64,000 nucleotides of DNA from Zoogloea sp. (GTDB taxonomy: Bacteria > Pseudomonadota > Gammaproteobacteria > Burkholderiales > Rhodocyclaceae): positions 1-64,000 of the forward strand of contig NZ_JAQVCN010000016.1 of assembly GCF_028689785.1 (NCBI RefSeq), written 5' to 3'. Below the pieces are notes generated by a model that made no database searches, was not told where the DNA came from, and was given only the letters and a program-made list of their open reading frames with translations. A program made the translations under genes and the position numbers. How positions within the stretch are numbered: the stretch's first letter is position 1; each line of letters begins with the position of its first letter. This document shows positions 43,168 through 52,312 of the stretch, in pieces.

Positions 43168-43689
43168 ATGGATGAGGCCGTTCGCCAGGCCCTGGCCAAG
43201 TGGCCAAACGTGCCCGCATGCACCGGCTGGCTGCGCCTCAGCCGCCGGGGCGAGTGGCGGGTGCCGGAAGGGCCGATCCGCCACGCCGGGCTGAATGCCT
43301 TCATCGGGCGCAACTATCAGCCGACAGCCGACGGCCGCTGGTTTTTCCAGAACGGCCCGCAACAGGTTTTTGTCAGCCTCGACTACACACCCCTGATCCT
43401 GCGCCTGGCCAGCACCGAGCAGCTTGAAACCCATACCGGGCTGCCGGCAAATGCTGTGACTGAAGCCTGGCTGGATGAGGACGGCAGCCTGCTGCTGGGC
43501 TGCGAGCATGGCGTGGCGCTGCTCGACGACAGGGATCTCGCCACCTTCTGCACGCTGCTGGAAGGGGATCTGGAAACGCCGGGCGCCCCCGTGACATTGA
43601 ACTGGGCTGGCAGCACGGTTTCAGTAAGTCGGATTACGCAAGCCGAGGTGGCGGCCCGCTTCGGTTTCATCCCGGAGCCCAGCCTCTGA
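43168..43689 (+). CDS. Conserved-type protein of unknown function downstream of bamD
   Basis: A 173-residue soluble protein without signal peptide or membrane segment. It opens MDEAVRQALAKWPNVPACTGW and contains HAGLNAFIGRNYQPTADGRWFFQNGPQ split by normal beta-rich stretches (FVSLDYTPLILRL), and a C-terminal block VSRITQAEVAARFGFIPEP. I recognise the pattern as that of a small proteobacterial family of unknown function but cannot name it securely. It starts 15 bases after bamD and is probably co-transcribed. Followed by a family B palindrome. Confidence 0.75.
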   Translation: MDEAVRQALAKWPNVPACTGWLRLSRRGEWRVPEGPIRHAGLNAFIGRNYQPTADGRWFFQNGPQQVFVSLDYTPLILRLASTEQLETHTGLPANAVTEAWLDEDGSLLLGCEHGVALLDDRDLATFCTLLEGDLETPGAPVTLNWAGSTVSVSRITQAEVAARFGFIPEPSL

Positions 43690-43702
43690 AGACGCCTCTC
43701 CC

Positions 43703-43728
43703 GTGGGGTCGAGTGAATTCGACCCCAC
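43703..43728. repeat. Family B palindrome, longest arms
   Basis: GTGGGGTCGA-GTGAAT-TCGACCCCAC has perfect 10-base arms. It sits between the convergent ends of the unknown gene and the ManC-like gene and may also act as a transcription stop. Confidence 0.8.
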
Positions 43729-43803
43729 ACCCCCTCCAGCCGCCCCCACGCGCGCCACAAACCCGTTCAGCTTCACCTACCGGATGATCTTGCAGGGGCC
43801 AGC

Positions 43804-45243
43804 TCAACCCCGCCCGTACTTGTCCTCGAAGCGGACAATGTCATCCTCGCCCAGATAGCCGCCCGACTGCACCTCGATGATCTCAAGGGGAAGCTTGCCA
43901 GGATTGGCCAGGCGATGGACGTGACCCAGCGGGATGTAGGTGGATTCGTTTTCGCCCAAGAGGAAGGTCTTCTCCCCGTTGGTGACTTCCGCGGTGCCCT
44001 TCACGACGATCCAGTGCTCGGCCCGGTGGTGGTGCATCTGCAGGCTGAGCCGCGCCCCCGGATTGACGACGATACGCTTGACCTGGAAGCGTGCCCCGCT
44101 GTCGATGGAGTCATACCAGCCCCAAGGGCGATGGATCTTGCGGTGGGCGGACGCCTGACTGCGACTGCCCGCCTTGAGGGCGGCAACGATCTGCTTGACG
44201 TTCTGGGTCTTGTCCTTGCGGGCCACCAGCACGGCATCAGGAGTCTCGACAATCACTGCGTCATCCAGGCCGACACAAGCCACCATGCGGTCTTGGGCAT
44301 AGACGAGGGTATTGCGGCTGTCCTCGAAGAGCACGTCACCCCGGGCCACGTTGCCGCTGGCGTCCTTGTCGGCGATCTGCCACAGGGCGTCCCACGCGCC
44401 GACGTCTGACCAGCCGGCAGCCATCGGCACGACGCAGCCGGCAATGCCGAGCCCTTCGGCGGCCGACAGCTTTTCCATTACCGCGTAGTCGATGGAATCG
44501 GACGGGCAAGACTGAAAGAGCGCCTTGTCTACCCGAACGAAGTCGGCATCCCGCGCGCCACCCTCCCAGGCTGCCAAGCACGCCTGAGACATGGCCGGCT
44601 GGAACTGCGCGATGGCCTTCAGCCAGACACTCGCCCGAACCATGAACAGGCCGCTGTTCCAGAGGTACTCGCCGCTATCGAGGTAGCGCTGGGCGGTGGC
44701 CGCATCGGGCTTTTCGACAAAGGCGGCGATGGCCTTGCTGCCATCGGCACGCTCGGCGCCGCAGCGAATGTAGCCATAGCCGGTCTCCGCGTGGGTCGGC
44801 ACGATACCAAATGTGACGATGCCGCCCTCCAGGGCAGCCGGAATGCCCGCATCGATGGCCTTTTGGAAACCTGCCAGATCCGGAATCACGTGATCGGCAG
44901 GCATCACCAGCAGCACCGGATCGGCTTCTCGTACGGCCAAAGCAGCCAGGGTCAGGGCCGGGGCGGTGTTGCGACCGACAGGTTCGAGGACGATGTCACG
45001 GCTGGCACGCCCGACGGCACGAAGCTGCTCGGCGGTGACAAAACGGTATTCCTCGTTGCACACGACGATGGGCGCCTGGGCCACCGACAGGCGCCCGCCA
45101 AAACCGGCGAGACGGCCGGCCGTAGCCTGCAACATGGTCTCCTCCCCGACCAGAGCAAGGAGCTGCTTGGGGTACTGTTCGCGGGATAGGGGCCACAGGC
45201 GCGTGCCGGAGCCGCCGGAAAGGATGACGGGCTGGAGTTCCAT
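43804..45243 (-). CDS. manC: Mannose-1-phosphate guanylyltransferase / mannose-6-phosphate isomerase (ManC/AlgA type)
   Basis: Bifunctional enzyme supplying GDP-mannose for polysaccharides. It is 479 residues from ATG 45243. The N-terminal domain has PVILSGGSGTRLWPLSREQ, YPKQLLAL and FVEKPDAATAQ; the C-terminal cupin has HRPWGWYDSID, HHHRAEHWIVVKGTAEVT and PLGHVHRLANPG (metal His and Glu). The longer frame to 45294 has no support, whereas the family begins at the chosen Met. It lies apart from the main polysaccharide cluster, without a phosphomannomutase neighbour. Confidence 0.93.
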   Translation of the reverse strand: MELQPVILSGGSGTRLWPLSREQYPKQLLALVGEETMLQATAGRLAGFGGRLSVAQAPIVVCNEEYRFVTAEQLRAVGRASRDIVLEPVGRNTAPALTLAALAVREADPVLLVMPADHVIPDLAGFQKAIDAGIPAALEGGIVTFGIVPTHAETGYGYIRCGAERADGSKAIAAFVEKPDAATAQRYLDSGEYLWNSGLFMVRASVWLKAIAQFQPAMSQACLAAWEGGARDADFVRVDKALFQSCPSDSIDYAVMEKLSAAEGLGIAGCVVPMAAGWSDVGAWDALWQIADKDASGNVARGDVLFEDSRNTLVYAQDRMVACVGLDDAVIVETPDAVLVARKDKTQNVKQIVAALKAGSRSQASAHRKIHRPWGWYDSIDSGARFQVKRIVVNPGARLSLQMHHHRAEHWIVVKGTAEVTNGEKTFLLGENESTYIPLGHVHRLANPGKLPLEIIEVQSGGYLGEDDIVRFEDKYGRG

Positions 45244-45343
45244 GATGGGTCGAATCGAAAGAGTCAAAAGAAGTTTGGTGCGTGCGGTGCACAATGACCT
45301 CTTTTTACCACAAACCCCAGCAATTCAAACCGTCGTCATGGAG

Positions 45344-45964
45344 TCAGGATGTGACCGTTTCAGCACCCTCCGGCGGGGAGAGCCAGGCACCGACCACCCG
45401 CTCGGTCTCCTCCATGCCGGTTTTCTTGAGGCTGGAGAACAACTGCACCGTAACCTGCTCCCCAAGGGGCGCGAGCTCCTTGCGCACGGCAGCCAGGGTT
45501 GCGGCCTGCTCAGAGCGGGTTAGCTTGTCGCTCTTGGTGAGCAGCACATGGATGGGCCGGCCGCTCGGAGCAAACCAGCCGATCATGACCCGGTCACGGT
45601 CCTTCAGGGGGTGACGGGAATCCATGATAAGGACCAGCCCGACGAGATTGGGACGACGGGTGAGGTAGTCCTCCAGCAGGCGCTGCCACTGGAGACGGAT
45701 GGCTTCGGGCACCTCGGCGTAGCCATAGCCGGGCAGATCCACCAGCACCGCACCATTGCGCAGGCGGAAGAAATTGATCAGCTGGGTGCGCCCCGGCGTC
45801 TTCGACACGAAGGCCAGCCGGACGTGGTCGCACAAGGTATTGATGGCGCTGGATTTGCCGGCATTGGAGCGACCGGCGAAGGCGACTTCAGGGCCGCCAG
45901 GGGGCGGCAGGCCATTGGGCTTGGCAACGGAAATCTCGAACTGGGCGTTACGGAACAGGGACAT
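45344..45964 (-). CDS. engB: Ribosome biogenesis GTP-binding protein EngB (YihA/YsxC)
   Basis: Essential-type GTPase acting in large ribosomal subunit assembly. It has 206 residues from the ATG at 45964, which opens MSLFRNAQFEISV as in the family; the frame continues to 46114 but would overlap the divergent cytochrome gene's promoter. Motifs: G1 AGRSNAGKSS, G2/G3 TPGRTQLINFF and DLPGYGYAEV, G4 TKSDK. Divergent from cytochrome c4, a pairing common in beta/gammaproteobacteria. Confidence 0.95.
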   Translation of the reverse strand: MSLFRNAQFEISVAKPNGLPPPGGPEVAFAGRSNAGKSSAINTLCDHVRLAFVSKTPGRTQLINFFRLRNGAVLVDLPGYGYAEVPEAIRLQWQRLLEDYLTRRPNLVGLVLIMDSRHPLKDRDRVMIGWFAPSGRPIHVLLTKSDKLTRSEQAATLAAVRKELAPLGEQVTVQLFSSLKKTGMEETERVVGAWLSPPEGAETVTS

Positions 45965-45979
45965 GGGGGAGGCTTCGGC

Positions 45980-46009
45980 TTGCGCGACGCACGCTATCGC
46001 ATCGCGCAA
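45980..46009. promoter_or_regulatory. Inverted repeat between engB and cytochrome c4
   Basis: TTGCGCGA (45980-45987) and TCGCGCAA (46002-46009) are perfect 8-base arms 14 bases apart, upstream of a candidate -10 box TAGAAT (46026-46031) for the cytochrome gene. Possible regulator site. Confidence 0.35.
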
Positions 46010-46073
46010 ATGACTGGAATTGCTATAGAATAGCAGGTTTGAGACATCCACATTCTTGGCTTCCGAGGACATC

Positions 46074-46709
46074 ATGATCAAGCGTTCCCTGCTGCTTTCG
46101 CTGCTTCTGGCCACCGGCGCGGTTCAGGCTCAAGACAAGGCCGCCGCCCAGCCCGACCTGGCCAAGGCAAAACAGACTGCAGAACAGGTTTGCGGCGCCT
46201 GCCACGGCACCGACGGCAACAGTCAGATTCCCGCCAACCCGAAACTCGCGGGCCAGCATGCGGAATACCTCTACAAGCAGCTGAAGAACTTCAAGAGCGA
46301 AGGTGGCGTTCCGGCCGAACGTGCCAACCCGGTCATGGGCGGCATGGCTGCAGGCCTCTCCGACGCCGACATGAAGGGCCTCGCCAGCTACTTCGCGGGT
46401 CAGACCCTGAAGCCCGAGTCCGCCAAGAACAAGGCCTCCATCGAGCTTGGCCAGAAACTCTGGCGTGCCGGTGACCTGAAGCGCGGCATCCCCGCCTGTG
46501 CAGCCTGCCACGGCCCTGCCGGCGCTGGCCTGCCCGCCCAGTACCCGCGCTTGTCCGGCCAGTTTGCCGACTACACCGAAGCCCAGCTGCGGGCCTTCCG
46601 TGCGGGTGAGCGCGCCAATGATCCGGCCAAGATGATGCGCACCATCGCCCTGAAGATGACCGACCCGGAAATCAAGGCTGTTGCCGACTACGCGGCCGGC
46701 TTGCGCTGA
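46074..46709 (+). CDS. Cytochrome c4 (di-haem)
   Basis: Periplasmic di-haem electron carrier that feeds terminal oxidases. It is 211 residues with a signal peptide (MIKRSLLLSLLLATGAVQA) and two class I domains, each with a CxxCH haem site: CGACH near residue 44 and CAACH near residue 142. Distal methionines are provided by NPVMGGMA and AKMMRTIALKM. The ATG at 46074 has GAGGA a few bases upstream; the frame from 46056 lacks support. Its haems would be attached by the ResB/CcsA system encoded next. Confidence 0.96.
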   Translation: MIKRSLLLSLLLATGAVQAQDKAAAQPDLAKAKQTAEQVCGACHGTDGNSQIPANPKLAGQHAEYLYKQLKNFKSEGGVPAERANPVMGGMAAGLSDADMKGLASYFAGQTLKPESAKNKASIELGQKLWRAGDLKRGIPACAACHGPAGAGLPAQYPRLSGQFADYTEAQLRAFRAGERANDPAKMMRTIALKMTDPEIKAVADYAAGLR

Positions 46710-46746
46710 GTCAAGGCGCCCCCGGGCGCCCTTCAGTTAGAAAGAA

Positions 46747-46772
46747 GGGGTGGTCTCGGGACCACCCTTTTT
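46747..46772 (+). terminator. Rho-independent terminator after cytochrome c4
   Basis: GGGTGGTC-TCGG-GACCACCC (46748-46767) followed by five T. The 8-bp stem and T run lie 38 bases past the stop codon. Confidence 0.92.
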
Positions 46773-46825
46773 CATTTCCCGCCCCTGCTCCACCAGACTC
46801 AACCGCTCCCGCCGCGAAGCCCGCC

Positions 46826-48868
46826 ATGCGACACCGCAGCACCTCCCGCGCCCTGTACGAGCTGCTCAGCTCGATGCGTTTTGCGATCAGCCTGCTGACC
46901 CTGCTCGGCGTCGCGTCCATCATCGGTACGGTGGTCAAGCAGAACGAGCCCTACAACAACTACCTTAACCAGTTCGGCCCCTTCTGGTTTCCCATCTTCG
47001 AGAAACTAGGCCTCTACTCGGTTTACAACTCGTTCTGGTTCCTTACCATCCTGGGTTTCCTGGTGCTGTCCACCAGCGCCTGTATCGTGCGCCAGGCACG
47101 ACCGATGCTGAAGGACATGAAGAGTTTCCGGGAGCACGCCCGGGAAAGCTCCCTGGCCAGTTTTGCCCACCAGACGCGCCTGCCGGTCAGCCTGCCGAGC
47201 GCCCAGGCCCGGGCAACCACCCTGGCCTACCTGACGGCCAGCGGATTTACCGCCCGCGAGAATCCGAGGGATGACGGCGTCTTGCTGGCCGCCAAGCAGG
47301 GCAGCTGGACACGCATCGGCTACTTTCTGGCCCACGGCGCCATTGTGCTGATCTGCGCCGGCGGGCTGCTCGACGGCAACCTGCCTCTCAAGATCCAGAT
47401 GGCCCTGGGCGGCAAACAGCTCACCACCGGCAACCAGCTGATCGCACAGATTCCTGCGGAAAGTCGGCTGGGTGTGGACAACTGGAGCTTCCGCGGCAAC
47501 GTCTTCATCCCCGAAGGCAAGAGCGCCAATACGGCCGTACTCAATGTGCAGGATGGCATCCTCCTGCAGGACCTGCCATTCACGGTGTCCCTGCACAAGT
47601 TCCACCTGGAGCACTACGAGAGCGGGATGCCCAAGCGCTTCGCCAGCGACATCCTGATCACCGACAACACCACCGGCAAGTCAGTGGAGAAGACCATCGA
47701 GGTGAACAAGCCCTTCGAGTTCGCCGGGGTGATGATGTATCAGGCCAGCTTTGAGGACGGCGGTTCGCGCCTGCACCTGCTCGGCCATGATCTGCGCACC
47801 GGCAGTACCCGCCCGCCCTTCCCCGCCGAGGCGGTGGTCGGCGAGTCCGTGGCGCTGAAGGAGACCGGGCTTGACTACACCCTGGAGCTTGGCAGCTTCC
47901 GGGCCTTCAACATCGAGAACATGGCTGTCGACACGCCGGACGCCGAGCCTGGCGGCCTCGCCCGCCTCGACAAGCACCTGGGTAGTGGTGCCCGCTCGCC
48001 GACGAGCAAGGACATGCAGAACGTCGGCCCAAGCATTCAGTACAAGCTGCGCGACTCCGCCGGCCAGGCACGGGAGTACCAGAACTTCATGCAGCCCATC
48101 CTCCAGGATGGCGCCTGGTACCTGCTGTCGGGCATGCGCGACAACCCATCCGCGCCCTTCCGCTTCATGCGCATTCCGATGGACGACGATGGCCGCCCTG
48201 ACAGCTGGTTCGCCATCCGCCGCGTGCTGCTCGACAGCGCCCGCCACCCGGAGATCGCGCGGCGCTTCACCGCCACCGCCATCGGGCTGGATGCCGGCCC
48301 CGAAGTACGCAGCCGCATGCAGGAAACCACGGCACGCACCCTTGAACTGTTCGCCCGGGGCGGCTTCGAGAGCCTGGGCAAATTCATCGAAAGCACCATC
48401 CCCGAGGCCGAACGCGACAAGGCCGCCGATGTCTTCATCAAGATTCTCGAAGGCTCGGCCTGGGAGGCCTGGAAGATGGCCCGCGCCGACGCAGGCCTGC
48501 CAGCCATCATGCCGGCGGCGCAGCACGCACGCCTGCTGCGCGACACCCTCAACGCCACCAATGACAGCCTGCACTACGGCGCCCCGGTGTATTTTCAGCC
48601 CACCGGATTCGACGAGGTCCGCGCCACGGTCCTGCAGGTCACGCGCTCCCCCGGCAAACCGATCGTCTACCTGGGATCCCTGCTCCTGGTGCTGGGCGTG
48701 TTTGCCATGCTGTACATCCGCGAACGTCGCCTCTTTGTGCTGATCAAAGATTCCGGAGAAGCCCTGATGGCCCTCAGCTCGAATCGCAAATCGATGGATG
48801 TGGACGAGAGCTTCCAGCGTCACCGGGATGCTCTCGCCACCCTGCTCAATCCCGGCCCCCGCCCCTGA
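46826..48868 (+). CDS. resB: Cytochrome c biogenesis protein ResB (Ccs1)
   Basis: With CcsA forms the System II synthetase that carries haem across the membrane and attaches it to apocytochromes. The 680-residue protein has N-terminal membrane segments (RFAISLLTLLGVASIIGTVV; FWFLTILGFLVLSTSACIV; FLAHGAIVLICAGGLLDG), a large periplasmic domain and a last segment (PIVYLGSLLLVLGVFAML). The block GTVVKQNEPYNNYLNQFGPF is typical of proteobacterial ResB. ccsA begins 14 bases after the stop, so the pair is an operon. Confidence 0.95.
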   Translation: MRHRSTSRALYELLSSMRFAISLLTLLGVASIIGTVVKQNEPYNNYLNQFGPFWFPIFEKLGLYSVYNSFWFLTILGFLVLSTSACIVRQARPMLKDMKSFREHARESSLASFAHQTRLPVSLPSAQARATTLAYLTASGFTARENPRDDGVLLAAKQGSWTRIGYFLAHGAIVLICAGGLLDGNLPLKIQMALGGKQLTTGNQLIAQIPAESRLGVDNWSFRGNVFIPEGKSANTAVLNVQDGILLQDLPFTVSLHKFHLEHYESGMPKRFASDILITDNTTGKSVEKTIEVNKPFEFAGVMMYQASFEDGGSRLHLLGHDLRTGSTRPPFPAEAVVGESVALKETGLDYTLELGSFRAFNIENMAVDTPDAEPGGLARLDKHLGSGARSPTSKDMQNVGPSIQYKLRDSAGQAREYQNFMQPILQDGAWYLLSGMRDNPSAPFRFMRIPMDDDGRPDSWFAIRRVLLDSARHPEIARRFTATAIGLDAGPEVRSRMQETTARTLELFARGGFESLGKFIESTIPEAERDKAADVFIKILEGSAWEAWKMARADAGLPAIMPAAQHARLLRDTLNATNDSLHYGAPVYFQPTGFDEVRATVLQVTRSPGKPIVYLGSLLLVLGVFAMLYIRERRLFVLIKDSGEALMALSSNRKSMDVDESFQRHRDALATLLNPGPRP

Positions 48869-48882
48869 CCCGAGGTCTCGCC

Positions 48883-50022
48883 ATGGAAATCGCCCACAAG
48901 GACAGCGCCTCCCTTCTGCGCCGCCTCAACCCCGGTGACTGGCTCTACGCCCTGGCCCTTGCCGGTGGCGCCCTGTTTGCCCTGCGCCAGTACGGGGGCT
49001 TCATGGACATCTACGACAAGGCCATCCTGCTGTTCACGGTACCGGGGCTGGCTGTAATGGGCTTTGCCTGGAAGCCCTTCCGGGTCTTCCTGGCCGCGGC
49101 CACGGCGCTGGCACTGGTCAGCATTAGCTTGTACCAGGGCGACCTGGCCCGGGCCGAGCAAGTGTTCTTCCTGAAATACCTGATCTCCAGCCAGACGGCG
49201 ATCATGTGGATGAGCGCCCTCTTCTTCATCGCCACCGGCGCCTTCCTGCTGGGCCTCGTGGCGCGCTCCGACTTTGCCGACGCCACCGGCTCGGTGCTCA
49301 CTTGGTGCGCCGTGACCATGGGCACCACGGGCCTGATGGTGCGCTGGTACGAGAGCTACCTGATCGGCAGCGACGTGGGCCACATCCCCCTGAGCAATCT
49401 GTACGAAGTCTTCGTGCTTTTCGCGCTGATGACGGGCCTGCTCTACCTTTACTACGAAGGCCGCTACGCCACCCGCCGGATGGGGGCCTTCGTGCTGCTG
49501 GTGATCTCGGCAGCGGTGGCCTTCCTGCTGTGGTACACCTTCAGCCGCGAGGCGCACGAGATCCAGCCCCTGATCCCCGCACTGCAGAGCTACTGGATGA
49601 AGGTGCATGTGCCGGCCAATTTCATCGGCTACGGCGCCTTTGCCCTGGCGGCCATGGTCGGCGTGGCCGATCTGCTGGTACGCAAGGGTATTCTGGCCAG
49701 CCGCCTGCCGCCCGCCGAGGTGCTGGACGACGTGATGTACAAGGCCATCGCCATCGGCTTTGCCTTCTTCACCATCGCCACCATTCTGGGCGCCCTGTGG
49801 GCCGCCGAAGCCTGGGGCACCTACTGGCAGTGGGACCCGAAAGAAACCTGGGCCTTCATCGTGTGGCTCAACTACGCCACCTGGCTGCACATCCGCCTGA
49901 CCAAGGGTCTGCGCGGCCCGATGCTGGCCTGGTGGGCGATTGTCGGGCTGGTGGTCACGGCCTTTGCCTTTGTGGGGGTAAATATGTTCCTGTCAGGCTT
50001 GCACTCCTACGGCTCCCTGTGA
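48883..50022 (+). CDS. ccsA: Cytochrome c biogenesis protein CcsA (ResC / CcsB)
   Basis: Haem-handling partner of ResB. The 379-residue membrane protein has about eight transmembrane helices and the tryptophan-rich WWD-type motif EAWGTYWQWDPKETWAF near residue 310, followed by WLNYATWLHIR. Conserved haem-ligand histidines are expected in HVPANFIGYG and WLHIRL. The gene ends 10 bases from the convergent DUF455 gene. Confidence 0.95.
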   Translation: MEIAHKDSASLLRRLNPGDWLYALALAGGALFALRQYGGFMDIYDKAILLFTVPGLAVMGFAWKPFRVFLAAATALALVSISLYQGDLARAEQVFFLKYLISSQTAIMWMSALFFIATGAFLLGLVARSDFADATGSVLTWCAVTMGTTGLMVRWYESYLIGSDVGHIPLSNLYEVFVLFALMTGLLYLYYEGRYATRRMGAFVLLVISAAVAFLLWYTFSREAHEIQPLIPALQSYWMKVHVPANFIGYGAFALAAMVGVADLLVRKGILASRLPPAEVLDDVMYKAIAIGFAFFTIATILGALWAAEAWGTYWQWDPKETWAFIVWLNYATWLHIRLTKGLRGPMLAWWAIVGLVVTAFAFVGVNMFLSGLHSYGSL

Positions 50023-50032
50023 GCCTGGCAGG

Positions 50033-50866
50033 CTAGGTCGCCCTGAAAGCGGCCTTGCCGGCCTCCAGGCGGGCAATCTCGGCCTCACTGAAGCCCGCCT
50101 TCCGGCGGGCTTCCACATTGAGGGGACGCGGCGGCCAGGGGGCGTCGAAGCGCGCCATCAGGGACAGATAGGTGGCCTCCGGCTCAAGCCCGCGCCCCGC
50201 ACAGAAATGACGGAACCAGCGGTCACCCAGGGCCACGTGCCCGATCTCGTCCCGCAGGATGATGTCCAGCACACCGATCGTCGCGTCGTCACCGATGCGA
50301 CGCAGGGCGGCCACGATGGGCGGGGTTGCATCCAGCCCCCGGGCCTCGAGCACCCTGGGCACGAGCGCCATGCGGGCCAGGGGATCATCGGCCGTCTTGA
50401 TGGCCATCTCCCACAAGCCGTTGTGGGCCTGAAAATCACCGTAGGCGTAGCCCAGATCACGCAGACGGGCCTGGACGAGGGAGAAGTGGTAGGCCTCCTC
50501 GGCAGCCACTTCGAGCCAGCCGGTGTAGTAGTCCCCTGGCAGGCCGGCAAAACGGTAGACGCAGTCGAGGGCCAGGTTGATGGCATTGAACTCGATATGG
50601 GCGATGGCATGCAGCAGCGCCGCATGCCCCTCCGGGGAGACGGGTTTGCGCCGTGGCAGCGTGGTGTGGGGAACGAGTTCAGGGCGGGGCGGGCGCCCCG
50701 GAGCGACAAGCGCTGGCAGCACCTCCCCGGCAACGGGTAGGGCAAGTGCCCCGGCCCGCCAGTCCGCCAGCAGGGCACCGACTTGCGCCGCCTTGATGGC
50801 GGGATCGCAGGCCATCAGCGCCTCAAGGGCACGGGTTTGAAGATCCGGTGGCTGCGTGATCGCCAT
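50033..50866 (-). CDS. DUF455 family ferritin-like protein
   Basis: A 277-residue soluble protein of the DUF455 group, predicted as a four-helix bundle with a di-metal site. Candidate ligands: HIEFNAINLALD, VAAEEAYHFSLV and LRDEIGHVALG, a pattern of Glu/His resembling ferritin-like oxygenases such as MiaE. The start ATG at 50866 avoids overlap with ffh, whereas the open frame reaches 50929. The biochemical role of this family is not known to me. It follows ffh on the same strand. Confidence 0.85.
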   Translation of the reverse strand: MAITQPPDLQTRALEALMACDPAIKAAQVGALLADWRAGALALPVAGEVLPALVAPGRPPRPELVPHTTLPRRKPVSPEGHAALLHAIAHIEFNAINLALDCVYRFAGLPGDYYTGWLEVAAEEAYHFSLVQARLRDLGYAYGDFQAHNGLWEMAIKTADDPLARMALVPRVLEARGLDATPPIVAALRRIGDDATIGVLDIILRDEIGHVALGDRWFRHFCAGRGLEPEATYLSLMARFDAPWPPRPLNVEARRKAGFSEAEIARLEAGKAAFRAT

Positions 50867-50912
50867 GGGAACAGCGGCGATCACGCCCTGCGCCCCACCC
50901 CCAGGAGCAGGC

Positions 50913-52274
50913 TCAACGCAGGCCACCACCGGGCATCAGGCCTTTCATGGCGCGCATCATCTTCTGCATGCCCCCCTTGGAGAACTGCTTCATCATCTTC
51001 TGGGTCTGCTCGAACTGGCTAAGAAGGCGGTTAACCTCCTGCACCGTCACCCCGGCGCCAGCGGCGATGCGGCGCTTGCGGGAGGCCTTGAGGAGCTCCG
51101 GCTTGGCCCGCTCGGCAGGGGTCATCGAGTTGATGATGCCCTCGATGCGCTTGACGGCCTTCTCCTCGACCCCACCCTGGAGCTGGCCCGCCGCCTGGGC
51201 AAACTGGGCTGGCAGCTTGTCCATCAGGCTCGACAGGCCACCCATCTTCTTCATCTGCCCCAGCTGATCCTTGAAGTCATTCAGATCGAAGCCCTTGCCG
51301 CTCTTGAGCTTCTGGGCAAACTCCTTGGCCTTTTCCTCATCCACGCCACGCCGGGCGTCCTCGACCAGGGACAGGATGTCGCCCATGCCGAGAATACGGC
51401 TGGCCATGCGCTCAGGGTGAAACTCTTCGAGGCCGCCGAGCTTTTCGCCGACACCGGCGAACTTGAGGGGCTTGCCGGTGACATGACGTACCGACAGGGC
51501 CGCACCACCGCGGGCATCACCGTCCAGCTTGGTCAGGACCACACCGGTCAGAGGCAGGGCCTCGTTGAAGGCGCGCGCGGTGTTGACCGCATCCTGGCCG
51601 AGCATCGCATCAACCACAAACAGGGTTTCGATGGGATTGACTGCCGCATGCAGGGCCTGGATCTCCTCCATCATGGCCTGGTCAATGGCCAGCCGGCCGG
51701 CAGTATCCACCAGCAGCACATCCATGTAATGACGGCGGGCGTAGTCGACCGCGGCGCGGGCGATATCCACCGGCCTCTGGTCGGGCGTGGACGGGAAGAA
51801 CTCAATGCCGGCCTGCTGGGAGACGGTCTGCAACTGGGCGATGGCCGCAGGGCGATAAACGTCGGTGGAGACGGCCAGCACCTTCTTCTTCATGCGCTCG
51901 ACCAGCATCTTGCCGAGCTTGCCAGTGGTGGTGGTCTTGCCGGCGCCCTGCAGGCCCGCCATGAGGATGATGGCCGGAGGCTGGGTGGCCAGGTTGAGGC
52001 CGCTGTGGGCACCGCCCATCAGGTCGGTCAGCTCCTGGTGCACCACCCCCACCAGAGCCTGACCCGGGGTCAGGGAGCTCAGCACCTCGGTGCCGACAGC
52101 CTTTTCCTTGACGCGGGCGATGAGGTCTTTGACCACCGGCAGGGCCACGTCGGCCTCAAGGAGGGCCATGCGGACTTCGCGCAGGGCGTCCTGAATGTTT
52201 TCTTCGGTAAGGCGCGCCTGACCCCGAAGGGTTTTGACGACTTTCGCCAGGCGGGTTGTGAGGTTATCCAGCAT
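50913..52274 (-). CDS. ffh: Signal recognition particle protein Ffh
   Basis: GTPase that binds 4.5S RNA and signal sequences and targets proteins to the membrane. The 453-residue protein has an N domain (MLDNLTTRLAKVVKTLRGQA), the G domain with GLQGAGKTTTTGKLG, DTAGRLAIDQ and TKLDGDARGG, and the methionine-rich M domain at the C-terminus (KMMKQFSKGGMQKMMRAMKG). Divergent from the YpjD-like gene with 38 bases between, an arrangement seen in many proteobacteria. Confidence 0.98.
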   Translation of the reverse strand: MLDNLTTRLAKVVKTLRGQARLTEENIQDALREVRMALLEADVALPVVKDLIARVKEKAVGTEVLSSLTPGQALVGVVHQELTDLMGGAHSGLNLATQPPAIILMAGLQGAGKTTTTGKLGKMLVERMKKKVLAVSTDVYRPAAIAQLQTVSQQAGIEFFPSTPDQRPVDIARAAVDYARRHYMDVLLVDTAGRLAIDQAMMEEIQALHAAVNPIETLFVVDAMLGQDAVNTARAFNEALPLTGVVLTKLDGDARGGAALSVRHVTGKPLKFAGVGEKLGGLEEFHPERMASRILGMGDILSLVEDARRGVDEEKAKEFAQKLKSGKGFDLNDFKDQLGQMKKMGGLSSLMDKLPAQFAQAAGQLQGGVEEKAVKRIEGIINSMTPAERAKPELLKASRKRRIAAGAGVTVQEVNRLLSQFEQTQKMMKQFSKGGMQKMMRAMKGLMPGGGLR

Positions 52275-52312
52275 GATGGTTCGGGACCGAGGCCTTGGAG
52301 TAAACTTGAGGA

